From contig CAMWGZ010000088.1 of NCBI GenBank assembly GCA_947173915.1, positions 1-5,340 on the forward strand: 5,340 nucleotides of DNA. The letters are read 5' to 3'. The notes under the pieces were generated by a model, which saw only the letters and a list, made by a program, of their open reading frames with translations, searched no databases and was not told where the DNA came from. Made by a program: the position numbers and the translations under genes. Shown in pieces: positions 1-5,340 of this stretch; the stretch's first letter is position 1; each line of letters begins with the position of its first letter. The DNA comes from an uncultured Alistipes sp. (GTDB lineage: Bacteria > Bacteroidota > Bacteroidia > Bacteroidales > Rikenellaceae).

Positions 1-1196
1 TCTACCGCAAGGCCAAGCCCTACGACATCGAACGCTGGCAGGAGGCCATCGCCCTCGAACACGAGACGATGATCGCCGCGCGGCAGATCGCCGCCGAGAT
101 GGGGCTTAACATGAAGATCGGCGACGTGGAGTATCAGGGCGACAAGATCAAGGCGATCTTCTACTACATCGCCGACGAGCGGGTCGATTTCCGCGAGCTG
201 ATCAAGGTCTTTGCCGAACGGTTCCACATACGCATCGAGATGAAGCAGATCGGTGCCCGTCAGGAGGCGGGGCGCATCGGCGGCATCGGTGCCTGCGGCC
301 GCGAGCTGTGCTGCGCTTCGTGGATTTCGAGCTTCTCGAGCGTCACGACCAATTCGGCGCGCGTGCAGGAGCTGTCGCTCAATCCCCAGAAACTTGCCGG
401 CCAGTGCTCGAAGCTCAAGTGCTGCCTGGCCTACGAGTACGACGTGTATGCCGAAGCGCGGCGCGAGTTCCCCCGTCTGCGGGAGCCGCTGCAGGCGCTC
501 GACGGCGATTACTACCTTATCAAGAACGATATTCTGGCCGGCACGATGTCCTTCAGCAGCAGCCGGGATGCCATGAGCAACGTGGTGACGCTGCCCGTCG
601 CGCGCGTGAAGGAGATCATCGCCCTGAACCGGGCGGGTCAGAAGGTCGAGACGCTGCAGGCGGAGGATCTGCATGCAGAGCAGGTCGAGGAGCCGACCTA
701 TCGTTCGGAGGAGGACAGCATTACCCGCTTCGACAACGCCTCCAGACGGCGCGGCCGCAACCGCCGGAAGGGTGGCGGCAAGGAGCAGCGCGAGAAGAGA
801 ACGACTGAGGGTGCTCCGCGCGCCGAGGCGGCTGCGAAGCCGTCGCAGGAGCGGACGGGACAGTCCGAGAGCGGAAACGGTTCGGCCGAGGGACGCGGTG
901 CGCGTCGCGACCGCCGCGGCTGCCGCGGCGAGGGTGCCGCTCCGACGGAGCGGCGGGGCGATTCGCGCGACGGACGTGCCCGTTCCGGGAAACCCCGCTC
1001 GGAGAGCCGTCCGCAGACGGATGCGCCGAAGACGCAGCCCGCAGCTGCCGCTGCGGAGCCTCGTGCGGACGAAGGGGAGGGCGGCGCACAGCGCCGTTCC
1101 CGGTCGCGTGGCCGCAACCGCCGCGACGGAGGTCGTCCGAGGGGCGAGCGCACCGAGCGCTCCGCCGGCGGCGAGAACCCGAAAAAGGAGGAGTAA
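1..1196 (+). CDS. ricT: RicT / PSP1-domain protein, 5' end outside the window
   Basis: The reading frame is open from the window edge (first whole codon at 3), so the N-terminus is missing and the ATG at 69 is internal. Counting from that Met, residues 10-130 carry the PSP1/RicT core: MKIGDVEY, then a VDFREL stretch (39-44), RIEMKQIG (55-62) and two cysteine clusters, CGRELCC (C76, C81, C82) and QCSKLKCC (C113, C118, C119). In Bacillus, RicT (YaaT) works with RicA and RicF in an Fe-S-containing complex affecting RNase Y and RNA maturation, and cysteines of this kind are the likely cluster ligands. Whether Bacteroidota RicT has those partners is unknown to me. From about residue 225 the protein becomes a low-complexity Arg/Gly/Glu/Ser/Ala-rich tail of about 150 residues. 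It contains RGRNRR twice (228-233 and 347-352) and ends in PKKEE; it probably binds nucleic acid. It is the first visible gene of the gldH-trmB operon. The family assignment is firm and the role is inferred. Confidence 0.9.
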   Translation, partial: YRKAKPYDIERWQEAIALEHETMIAARQIAAEMGLNMKIGDVEYQGDKIKAIFYYIADERVDFRELIKVFAERFHIRIEMKQIGARQEAGRIGGIGACGRELCCASWISSFSSVTTNSARVQELSLNPQKLAGQCSKLKCCLAYEYDVYAEARREFPRLREPLQALDGDYYLIKNDILAGTMSFSSSRDAMSNVVTLPVARVKEIIALNRAGQKVETLQAEDLHAEQVEEPTYRSEEDSITRFDNASRRRGRNRRKGGGKEQREKRTTEGAPRAEAAAKPSQERTGQSESGNGSAEGRGARRDRRGCRGEGAAPTERRGDSRDGRARSGKPRSESRPQTDAPKTQPAAAAAEPRADEGEGGAQRRSRSRGRNRRDGGRPRGERTERSAGGENPKKEE

Positions 1197-1199
1197 CTG
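1187..1199 (+). promoter_or_regulatory. Shine-Dalgarno-like GGAGG placed for a CTG start of gldH
   Basis: GGAGG at 1187-1191 lies five bases before CTG at 1197, which directly follows the ricT TAA and is in frame with gldH. Starting there would give MKKTGVRMRWRG..., a more usual lipoprotein N-region. Against this, the GGAGG is also part of the ricT Lys-Glu-Glu codons, Bacteroidota rely little on Shine-Dalgarno pairing, and the ATG at 1218 has its own A-rich upstream stretch (AAAAAAA at 1200-1206). Confidence 0.3.
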
Positions 1200-1217
1200 A
1201 AAAAAACGGGAGTCCGG

Positions 1218-1667
1218 ATGCGTTGGCGGGGATTCATGGCGGCGGTGTGCGTGTCGTTGTCGGGCGGGTGTCTCTCGCCCCACGACGCGGCGATGGTCGA
1301 TGTCGATCCCCGCGCCTGGACCGAAGGGGCCTGCGTGACTTTCGAGAACAGCGATACGCTCTCCTCGCGCGACCTCTACCTGGTGCTGCGGTATGCCGGG
1401 CAGCGCGGCGGGGCGGGCGATACGCTCCGCCTCGAGGTTGAGATTCAGGCTCCCGATTCGTCGCGCTATGCCGAGCAGGTCGCCGTGCCGCTGCCGGCTT
1501 CGGGGCGTGCGGCGGCGCTTCGTCCGCAGCTCCGGCAGCTCTATCGCCGTGCGGTGGTGCTGGGCCGGCGGGGATGTTACCGGATAACCCTTACGCCCGC
1601 CTCGCCCGTGCGGGGCGTGGAGGCCGCGGGCATCGATTTCGGGCCGGGCGGTACATTGTCGGAATAA
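1218..1667 (+). CDS. gldH: GldH-like gliding-motility-family lipoprotein
   Basis: This is a 149-residue protein with a short type II signal peptide: Arg2 and Arg4, a hydrophobic stretch at about 6-15, and lipobox LSGGC with the acylated Cys at 18. The mature part follows the GldH pattern: a Trp (W34) before a VTFENSDT strand, then a DLYLVLRY segment (53-60), a LRLEVEIQAPD strand (70-80), and near the end a Gly-x-Tyr-type strand (GCYRITLTP) followed by RGVEAAGIDF (132-141). GldH is required for gliding and type IX secretion in Flavobacterium but is also present in non-gliding gut relatives, where its role is unclear. After Cys18 the sequence LSPHDA lacks a strong acidic surface-export signal, so a periplasm-facing lipoprotein is more likely (inference). 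It sits 21 bases after ricT and 15 before trmB, so co-transcription is expected. ATG 1218 is the conservative start; CTG 1197 is possible. The protein is divergent, so the family call is moderate. Confidence 0.65.
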   Translation: MRWRGFMAAVCVSLSGGCLSPHDAAMVDVDPRAWTEGACVTFENSDTLSSRDLYLVLRYAGQRGGAGDTLRLEVEIQAPDSSRYAEQVAVPLPASGRAAALRPQLRQLYRRAVVLGRRGCYRITLTPASPVRGVEAAGIDFGPGGTLSE

Positions 1668-1682
1668 ATTGCAAACCGATTC

Positions 1683-2429
1683 ATGGGAAAAGATAAACTG
1701 AGAAGGTTCGCCGAGAACCTCACTTTCGAATGCTTCGTGCAGCCCGCCTTCGAGGAGGCGTTCGGCCGCAGCCACCCGCTGAAGGGGTGCTGGCACGACG
1801 ACTTCTTTCGCAACGACCGCCCCATCGTCCTCGAACTGGGGTGCGGCAAGGGGGAATACACCGTTGCGCTGGCCGAGCGCGACCCCTCGCGCAACTTCAT
1901 CGGCGTGGATATCAAGGGGGCCCGCATGTGGCGCGGAGCCAAGACCGCGACCGAGCGCGGAATGGACAACGTGGGCTTCCTGCGCACGCGCATCGAGCTG
2001 ATCGACTCCTTCTTCGCTCCGGGCGAGGTCAGCGAGATCTGGATTACCTTCCCCGATCCGCAGCTCAAGACGCGGCGGGCGAAGAAACGGCTTACCTCGC
2101 CGCTCTTTCTGGAGCGTTATGCCCGCATGCTTCCTGCCGAGGGCAGGATCCACCTCAAGACCGATTCGCAGCATCTGTTCGCCTATACGCAGGCGGTAAT
2201 CGGGCGCTTCGGCCTGGAATGCGAAGCGGCCAACGACGATATTTACGGCTCGGGCTTCGCCGATGAGGTGCTCTCCGTGAAGACGGCCTACGAGCGCATG
2301 TTCCTCGACCGGGGGCTGCCGATTACCTACACCCGCTTCTCGCTCGGCGAACGGCGCGATTTCCCGATGTTCGAATGGGAGGGCGACGACGTGCCCGAGA
2401 AGGATGCCGAGGAGGCGCGCCGCAGGTAG
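1683..2429 (+). CDS. trmB: tRNA (guanine-N7-)-methyltransferase TrmB
   Basis: A 248-residue class I SAM-dependent methyltransferase that makes m7G46 in the tRNA variable loop, using S-adenosylmethionine in the cytoplasm. The SAM-binding motif I is ELGCGKGEYT (51-60), followed by GVDIKGARMWRG (74-85), RTRIELIDSFF (101-111), the family signature TFPDPQ (122-127) with a basic KTRRAKKRL stretch, and HLKTD (157-161), whose Asp corresponds to the catalytic-region Asp of E. coli TrmB. The N-terminal MGKDKLRRFAEN and the C-terminal AYERMFLDRGLPI are typical of the Bacteroidota branch. Near the C-terminus, T217-R-F-S replaces the E. coli T-K-F-E, so the Glu is absent. The final 30 residues are charged and probably disordered. 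The start is the first ATG after the in-frame gldH stop; there is no Shine-Dalgarno, as is common in this phylum. It is the last gene of the operon, followed by terminator-like hairpins. Confidence 0.96.
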   Translation: MGKDKLRRFAENLTFECFVQPAFEEAFGRSHPLKGCWHDDFFRNDRPIVLELGCGKGEYTVALAERDPSRNFIGVDIKGARMWRGAKTATERGMDNVGFLRTRIELIDSFFAPGEVSEIWITFPDPQLKTRRAKKRLTSPLFLERYARMLPAEGRIHLKTDSQHLFAYTQAVIGRFGLECEAANDDIYGSGFADEVLSVKTAYERMFLDRGLPITYTRFSLGERRDFPMFEWEGDDVPEKDAEEARRR

Positions 2430-2458
2430 CCTCTCTCTTCGGGGGAGGAGCGGTTTTT
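2429..2458 (+). terminator. Candidate intrinsic terminator directly after trmB
   Basis: An imperfect hairpin starts at the last base of the trmB stop codon. The left arm is about 2429-2437 and the right arm 2443-2451, with one C-A mismatch and two G-T wobbles around a short loop. Two bases later comes TTTTT at 2454-2458. The stem is GC-rich but wobbly, so it would be modest on its own. Confidence 0.45.
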
Positions 2459-2470
2459 CTGCGACAGGAT

Positions 2471-2505
2471 GATCGGGCGGCCTGCAAGCCGCCCGGTTCC
2501 GTTTT
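2471..2505 (+). terminator. Second candidate terminator of the ricT-gldH-trmB operon
   Basis: CGGGCGGC (2474-2481) pairs perfectly with GCCGCCCG (2488-2495) around a six-base loop. A weak extension outward is followed by TTTT at 2502-2505, six bases beyond the stem. The T-run is on the plus strand only, so it would stop operon transcription. Its last base falls inside the stop codon of the converging GNAT gene, and the stem could also shield the 3' end of the GNAT transcript. Confidence 0.6.
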
Positions 2506-2960
2506 CAGCCCTCGCGAAGGGCCAGGTGGAGGATCGGGAAGGGCCGTCCGGCATCGTCCCCCTCGTCGCGGCCGACGACGGCGAATCCCAGCCGCAGGTA
2601 GAAGCCCGTCGCCTGTTCGTTTTGTTCGTTCGTATCGACGGTGCGGGCACCGTAGCGGGCGACGGCCTCTTCGACTAGGCGGCGGCCGCAGCCCGTGCCC
2701 CGGCGGTCGGGCCGCACGAAGAGCATCGCGATGTGGGTGCCCGCCAGTCCGATGAAGGCGACGATGCGCCCCTCTTCGCGGATGCAGCGGAGGCGTTCGA
2801 CCCCCGGAAGATACTCCCCGGCCATGCGGGACTTTATCTCCTGAATGTCGGATTCTTGCAGGAAGCGGTGGGTGGCCCGCACGGAGGCCTCCCAAACCCG
2901 GGTCAGCTCCGCATAGTCGCGGGGGTCGGCAGATTCCGTTCGGAGAAGACTTTTTTCCAT
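2505..2960 (-). CDS. GNAT-family N-acetyltransferase, YjaB-like
   Basis: A 151-residue single-domain GCN5-related acetyltransferase, transferring an acetyl group from acetyl-CoA to an unknown amine. The acetyl-CoA pyrophosphate loop is R-R-G-T-G-C-G (86-92), fitting R-x-x-G-x-G. It is preceded by the beta-4 strand HIAMLFVRP (76-84) and followed by NEQNEQATGFYLRLGF (111-126). The N-terminal WEASVRATHRFL (23-34) and the late GRPFPILHLAL segment closely match E. coli YjaB, a small acetyl-CoA-binding GNAT of unsettled substrate. Length is normal for that group. The ATG at 2960 is the only sensible start: the first Met before the core, 24 bases downstream of a good -7 box. The same frame stays open far upstream through the antisense of relA, but that is a coding shadow. 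The gene is transcribed alone, divergent from relA and convergent with trmB. The family is sure and the substrate unknown. Confidence 0.93.
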   Translation of the reverse strand: MEKSLLRTESADPRDYAELTRVWEASVRATHRFLQESDIQEIKSRMAGEYLPGVERLRCIREEGRIVAFIGLAGTHIAMLFVRPDRRGTGCGRRLVEEAVARYGARTVDTNEQNEQATGFYLRLGFAVVGRDEGDDAGRPFPILHLALREG

Positions 2961-2983
2961 GGCGGCGTAAAACAGGACCGGCG

Positions 2984-3010
2984 CAAAGATAGGTTTTCTT
3001 GCGGAATAAA
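2984..3010 (-). promoter_or_regulatory. Bacteroidota-type promoter for the GNAT gene
   Basis: On the minus strand TATCTTTG (2991 down to 2984) is a perfect match to the -7 consensus TAnnTTTG. The expected -33 position holds only a weak TTTA (3010-3007), with no TTG. Transcription would start near 2978-2980, giving a leader of about 20 bases before the ATG at 2960. Confidence 0.55.
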
Positions 3011-3011
3011 G

Positions 3012-3042
3012 TTTGCGGGCGTGGGATTTTTGCGTAAATTTG
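3012..3042 (+). promoter_or_regulatory. Bacteroidota-type promoter for relA
   Basis: TTTG at 3012-3015 (the -33 box), 19 bases of spacer, then TAAATTTG at 3035-3042 (the -7 box TAnnTTTG) exactly fit the consensus for the primary sigma factor of this phylum. The start of transcription would be near 3047-3049, about 20 bases before the relA ATG. Confidence 0.75.
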
Positions 3043-3054
3043 AATTGTACAAAT
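3038..3054. repeat. Short inverted repeat at the relA -7 box and start site
   Basis: ATTTG (3038-3042) and CAAAT (3050-3054) are inverted copies separated by seven bases. Overlapping them is the palindrome TTGTACAA at 3045-3052. The position, covering the end of the -7 box and the likely transcription start, would suit an operator, but the arms are short and AT-rich, so chance is a real alternative. Confidence 0.25.
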
Positions 3055-3068
3055 AAAAGGACGACGTT

Positions 3069-5270
3069 ATGGACTTGACCCGATACGAGCGGTTGCGCGA
3101 CGAGATTCGCCGCACCCTGACACCCGAGGAGGCCTCCGGGGCTGACCGCGCCCTGGAGTACGCGCTGCGGCAGACGGCCGGCGAGCTGCGCTACGACGGC
3201 ACGCCGATGACGGACCACGCGGCCGAGGTGGCGCGCATCGTGCTGACCGAGATTGGCCTGGGGGCGGCTCCCGTCGTGGCGGCCATCCTGCACGACGCGG
3301 TCCGCAGCGCCGCACGGCGGGGCGAGGAGTGCTTCGTGGCGTGCACCTCCGGGATTCGCGAGCGGTTCGGGGAGGAGGTGCTGGGCATGACCGTCGGGAT
3401 GAACAGCATCTCGGAGATCCGGCTCAACGCCTCGAAGGAGCAGGCGGAGAACTTCCGCGAACTGATCGTCTCCTACTCGGAGGACCCGCGCGTGATCCTT
3501 ATCAAGCTGGCCGACCGCCTCGAAGTGATGCGCCGGCTCGACATCTTTCCCCGCGAGAAGTGGCGCAAGAAGAGCTGGGAGTCGCTCAACCTCTATGCGC
3601 AGATCGCCCACAAGCTGGGACTCTACAACGTCAAGAGCGAGTTGGAGGACCTGGCCCTGCGCTACCTCGAACCGCAGGACTACCGCCACATCGCCGAGAA
3701 GCTCTCGGCCTCGGAGGAGGAGCGCCGCGACTTCATCGCCCGCTTCCTCGCACCGGTCGTCGAGCGGCTCGACCGGGCCGGAATCCGCTACCACGTCAAG
3801 AGCCGCACCAAGTCGATCTTCTCGATCTGGAACAAGATGCGCAAGCAGCGGGTGCCGTTCGAGGGGGTGTACGACATCTTTGCCCTGCGGATCATCCTCG
3901 ACTGCCCGCCCGAGGAGGAGAAGCGCCTCTGCTGGACCGTCTATTCGATCGTGACCGATTTCTATACCCCCAATCCCGAGCGGACGCGCGACTGGATTTC
4001 GATCCCCAAGTCCAACGGCTACGAGTCGCTCCACACCACCGTCGCCGCCGGACAGGGGCGCTGGGTGGAGGTGCAGATCCGCACCGAGCGCATGGATGCC
4101 GTGGCCGAGCGGGGCATTGCCGCCCACTGGCGTTACAAGGGGGTCGATCAGGGTTCGAGCGGCAGCGAGCGTTGGCTGAGTCAGCTGCGCGAGCTGATGG
4201 AGGACAAGAGCCGCACGCTGGTCCGCAGTTTCGATGCCAAGCCGTCGTCGGGCGAGATCTTCGTCTTCACGCCCGGGGGCGACCTGCGGCGGCTGCCCGA
4301 AGGGGCCACGGTGCTCGACTTCGCCTTCGACATCCATTCGTCGCTGGGCGTGACCTGCGCGGGCGGCAAGATCAACAACCGGCCTGCGGCGATCCGCGAC
4401 GAGCTGCACAACGGCGACATCGTTGAGATCATGACCCAGAAGAACCAGCGGCCCAAGGCCGACTGGCTGGGATTCGCCGTGACCTCGAAGGCCCGAAGCA
4501 AGATCCGGGCTTCGCTGCGCGAGGAGCAGGCCCGCAACGCGCGTCTCGGCCGCGAGGAGATCGAGCGCAAGCTCAAGAACTGGAAGCTGCCGCTTTCGAT
4601 CGACGAGGCGGTGGCGATCCTTTGCCGCCACTTCAGGATGCGGACGGGCACGGAGCTTTATGCGGCGGTAACCGCCGGGAAGATAGAGCTGATGCAGATC
4701 AAGGAGATCCTCATGGCCCACCTTTCGGGGGAGGCCGAGGAGGAGCGTCGTGCGGCGGCCGCGCTCGTCGAGGAGGAGAAGCGCCGCAAGGCCGAACGGG
4801 CGGCCGCGCCCCGAAGCAGCGACGCGCTGGTCATCGACGAGCGGATCGGACAGCTCGAATACAAGCTGGGACGCTGCTGCAACCCGATTCGCGGGGACGA
4901 GATCTTCGGTTTCGTCACGGTAAACGCCGGCATCACGATCCACCGGGCCGACTGCCCCAATGCCCGCCGGCTGCGGGAGAGCTATCCCTACCGTGTCATG
5001 GAGGCCCGCTGGCGCGACAGCGAGCAGGGGGCTTTCCGTGCCTCGATCCGCATTGTGGCTGAAGACCGCACGGGGATGATTAACCACATAACCGACGTGA
5101 TCGGCCGCGATCTGAAGCTCGGCATCCGGTCGATGAACCTCTCCTCGTCGGGCGGGGTCCTCTCGGGCGTGCTCCATGTCGAGGTGCCTGGTGCGGGCGT
5201 GCTCGACACGCTGGTCCATTCGATCCTGCGCATTCGCGGCGTGCAGAAAGCCTATCGGGTAAACAACTGA
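3069..5270 (+). CDS. relA: RelA/SpoT-family (p)ppGpp synthetase with degenerate hydrolase domain
   Basis: A 733-residue long RSH enzyme that makes (p)ppGpp from ATP and GDP/GTP on stalled ribosomes. Domains: HD hydrolase (about 25-175), synthetase (235-355), TGS (395-457), helical (465-585), zinc-finger/CC (590-635) and ACT/RRM (655-733). Synthetase residues are intact: R246 in SRTKS, D269 in VYDIFALR, NGYESLH (316-322) and E334 in VEVQIRT. The TGS keeps the tRNA-contacting His of DIHSS (H423). The zinc-finger ligands C603, C604, H625 and C629 have the usual spacing. In the HD domain the metal ligands H50, H75, D76 and D149 remain, but HDxxED reads HDAVRS (R79, S80), the RKS before the first His reads RYD, and RLHNM reads RLEVM. 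Hydrolysis is therefore predicted lost. The start is secure: an in-frame TAA at 3054, AAAGGA at 3056-3061, then the only ATG. It is driven by its own consensus promoter and is probably monocistronic. Bacteroidota often carry a second long RSH, which could supply hydrolysis (inference). Confidence 0.95.
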   Translation: MDLTRYERLRDEIRRTLTPEEASGADRALEYALRQTAGELRYDGTPMTDHAAEVARIVLTEIGLGAAPVVAAILHDAVRSAARRGEECFVACTSGIRERFGEEVLGMTVGMNSISEIRLNASKEQAENFRELIVSYSEDPRVILIKLADRLEVMRRLDIFPREKWRKKSWESLNLYAQIAHKLGLYNVKSELEDLALRYLEPQDYRHIAEKLSASEEERRDFIARFLAPVVERLDRAGIRYHVKSRTKSIFSIWNKMRKQRVPFEGVYDIFALRIILDCPPEEEKRLCWTVYSIVTDFYTPNPERTRDWISIPKSNGYESLHTTVAAGQGRWVEVQIRTERMDAVAERGIAAHWRYKGVDQGSSGSERWLSQLRELMEDKSRTLVRSFDAKPSSGEIFVFTPGGDLRRLPEGATVLDFAFDIHSSLGVTCAGGKINNRPAAIRDELHNGDIVEIMTQKNQRPKADWLGFAVTSKARSKIRASLREEQARNARLGREEIERKLKNWKLPLSIDEAVAILCRHFRMRTGTELYAAVTAGKIELMQIKEILMAHLSGEAEEERRAAAALVEEEKRRKAERAAAPRSSDALVIDERIGQLEYKLGRCCNPIRGDEIFGFVTVNAGITIHRADCPNARRLRESYPYRVMEARWRDSEQGAFRASIRIVAEDRTGMINHITDVIGRDLKLGIRSMNLSSSGGVLSGVLHVEVPGAGVLDTLVHSILRIRGVQKAYRVNN

Positions 5271-5340
5271 ACGTCCGCCGCTGCCGCTCGGATGATGCGC
5301 CTCTGCGCCCGGGACGGTCTGGCCGGGAGGAGCGACTCGC
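5271..5340. other. Unassigned 3' edge after relA
   Basis: Seventy GC-rich bases with no clear terminator: CCCGG and CCGGG arms at about 5309-5328 exist but no T-run follows. An ATG at 5292 begins a frame open to the edge (MMRLCARDG...), and a minus-strand frame also reads in and stops at 5252-5254. Neither can be supported from so little sequence. Confidence 0.3.

Noticed and set aside
698..1237. A minus-strand frame of 179 codons antisense to the ricT tail.
   Set aside because: It is an Arg/Pro/Ser-rich translation from GC-rich low-complexity DNA opposite a well-supported gene, with no recognisable domain.
2957..2967. The minus-strand sequence around the GNAT start reads gccgccATGG, identical to a eukaryotic Kozak context.
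   Set aside because: It has no meaning in a bacterium; the GC-rich leader explains it.
3329..4426. A long plus-strand frame inside relA in a different register.
   Set aside because: It is an Arg/Gly/Ala/Pro-rich shadow of the high-GC third positions of relA, and its frame conflicts with the clear RSH domains.
2961..5219. A minus-strand frame open for about 900 codons, running antisense through relA into the GNAT gene.
   Set aside because: Its codons lie exactly opposite relA codons, so it needs only the absence of TTA, CTA and TCA in relA, which is expected in a GC-rich gene. The translation shows no domain until the GNAT part, and the GNAT has its own start and promoter.
5292..5340. A possible new plus-strand gene start at ATG 5292.
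   Set aside because: Only 16 codons are visible, with no recognisable motif, ribosome site or promoter, and a minus-strand frame is equally open.
1..5340. Search for CRISPR arrays, insertion sequences, tRNA genes, toxin-antitoxin or phage-defence modules.
   Set aside because: No regular repeats, terminal inverted repeats, cloverleaf-like sequence or relevant protein motifs were seen; nearly all the sequence is accounted for by five housekeeping or regulatory genes.

Overview
The window is GC-rich chromosomal DNA from a member of the Bacteroidota, most likely a gut Rikenellaceae such as Alistipes; the genus is a guess from base composition and protein style. The phylum call rests on three things. 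The first is a ricT-gldH-trmB gene string with Bacteroidota-type proteins. The second is a GldH-like lipoprotein, a family essentially confined to this phylum. The third is a pair of promoters with the Bacteroidota -7 box TAnnTTTG.

Layout. Positions 1-2429 hold a tightly packed plus-strand operon. It contains the 3' part of ricT (PSP1 family, with a long Arg-rich tail), a small GldH-like lipoprotein gene, and trmB (tRNA m7G46 methyltransferase). The two gaps are only 21 and 15 bases. Two hairpin plus T-run structures follow trmB. A minus-strand gene for a YjaB-like GNAT acetyltransferase (2505-2960) converges on the operon. An AT-richer divergent spacer (2961-3068) carries back-to-back promoters, one for the GNAT gene and one for a 733-residue RelA/SpoT homologue (3069-5270). 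The last 70 bases contain no gene that can be supported.

Function. The genes are housekeeping or regulatory: an Fe-S/RNA-associated factor, an envelope lipoprotein, tRNA modification, a small-molecule or protein acetyltransferase, and the (p)ppGpp stringent-response enzyme. The most informative detail is in the RelA/SpoT protein. Its HD hydrolase domain keeps the metal ligands but has lost the catalytic Glu-Asp pair and other substrate residues, while the synthetase and all C-terminal ribosome-sensing domains look intact. It is therefore predicted to be synthetase-only, which implies that a separate (p)ppGpp hydrolase is encoded elsewhere.

I found no mobile element, CRISPR array, RNA gene or clearly new system. 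The remaining observations concern start-site choice, promoter architecture, terminators and a low-complexity protein tail.
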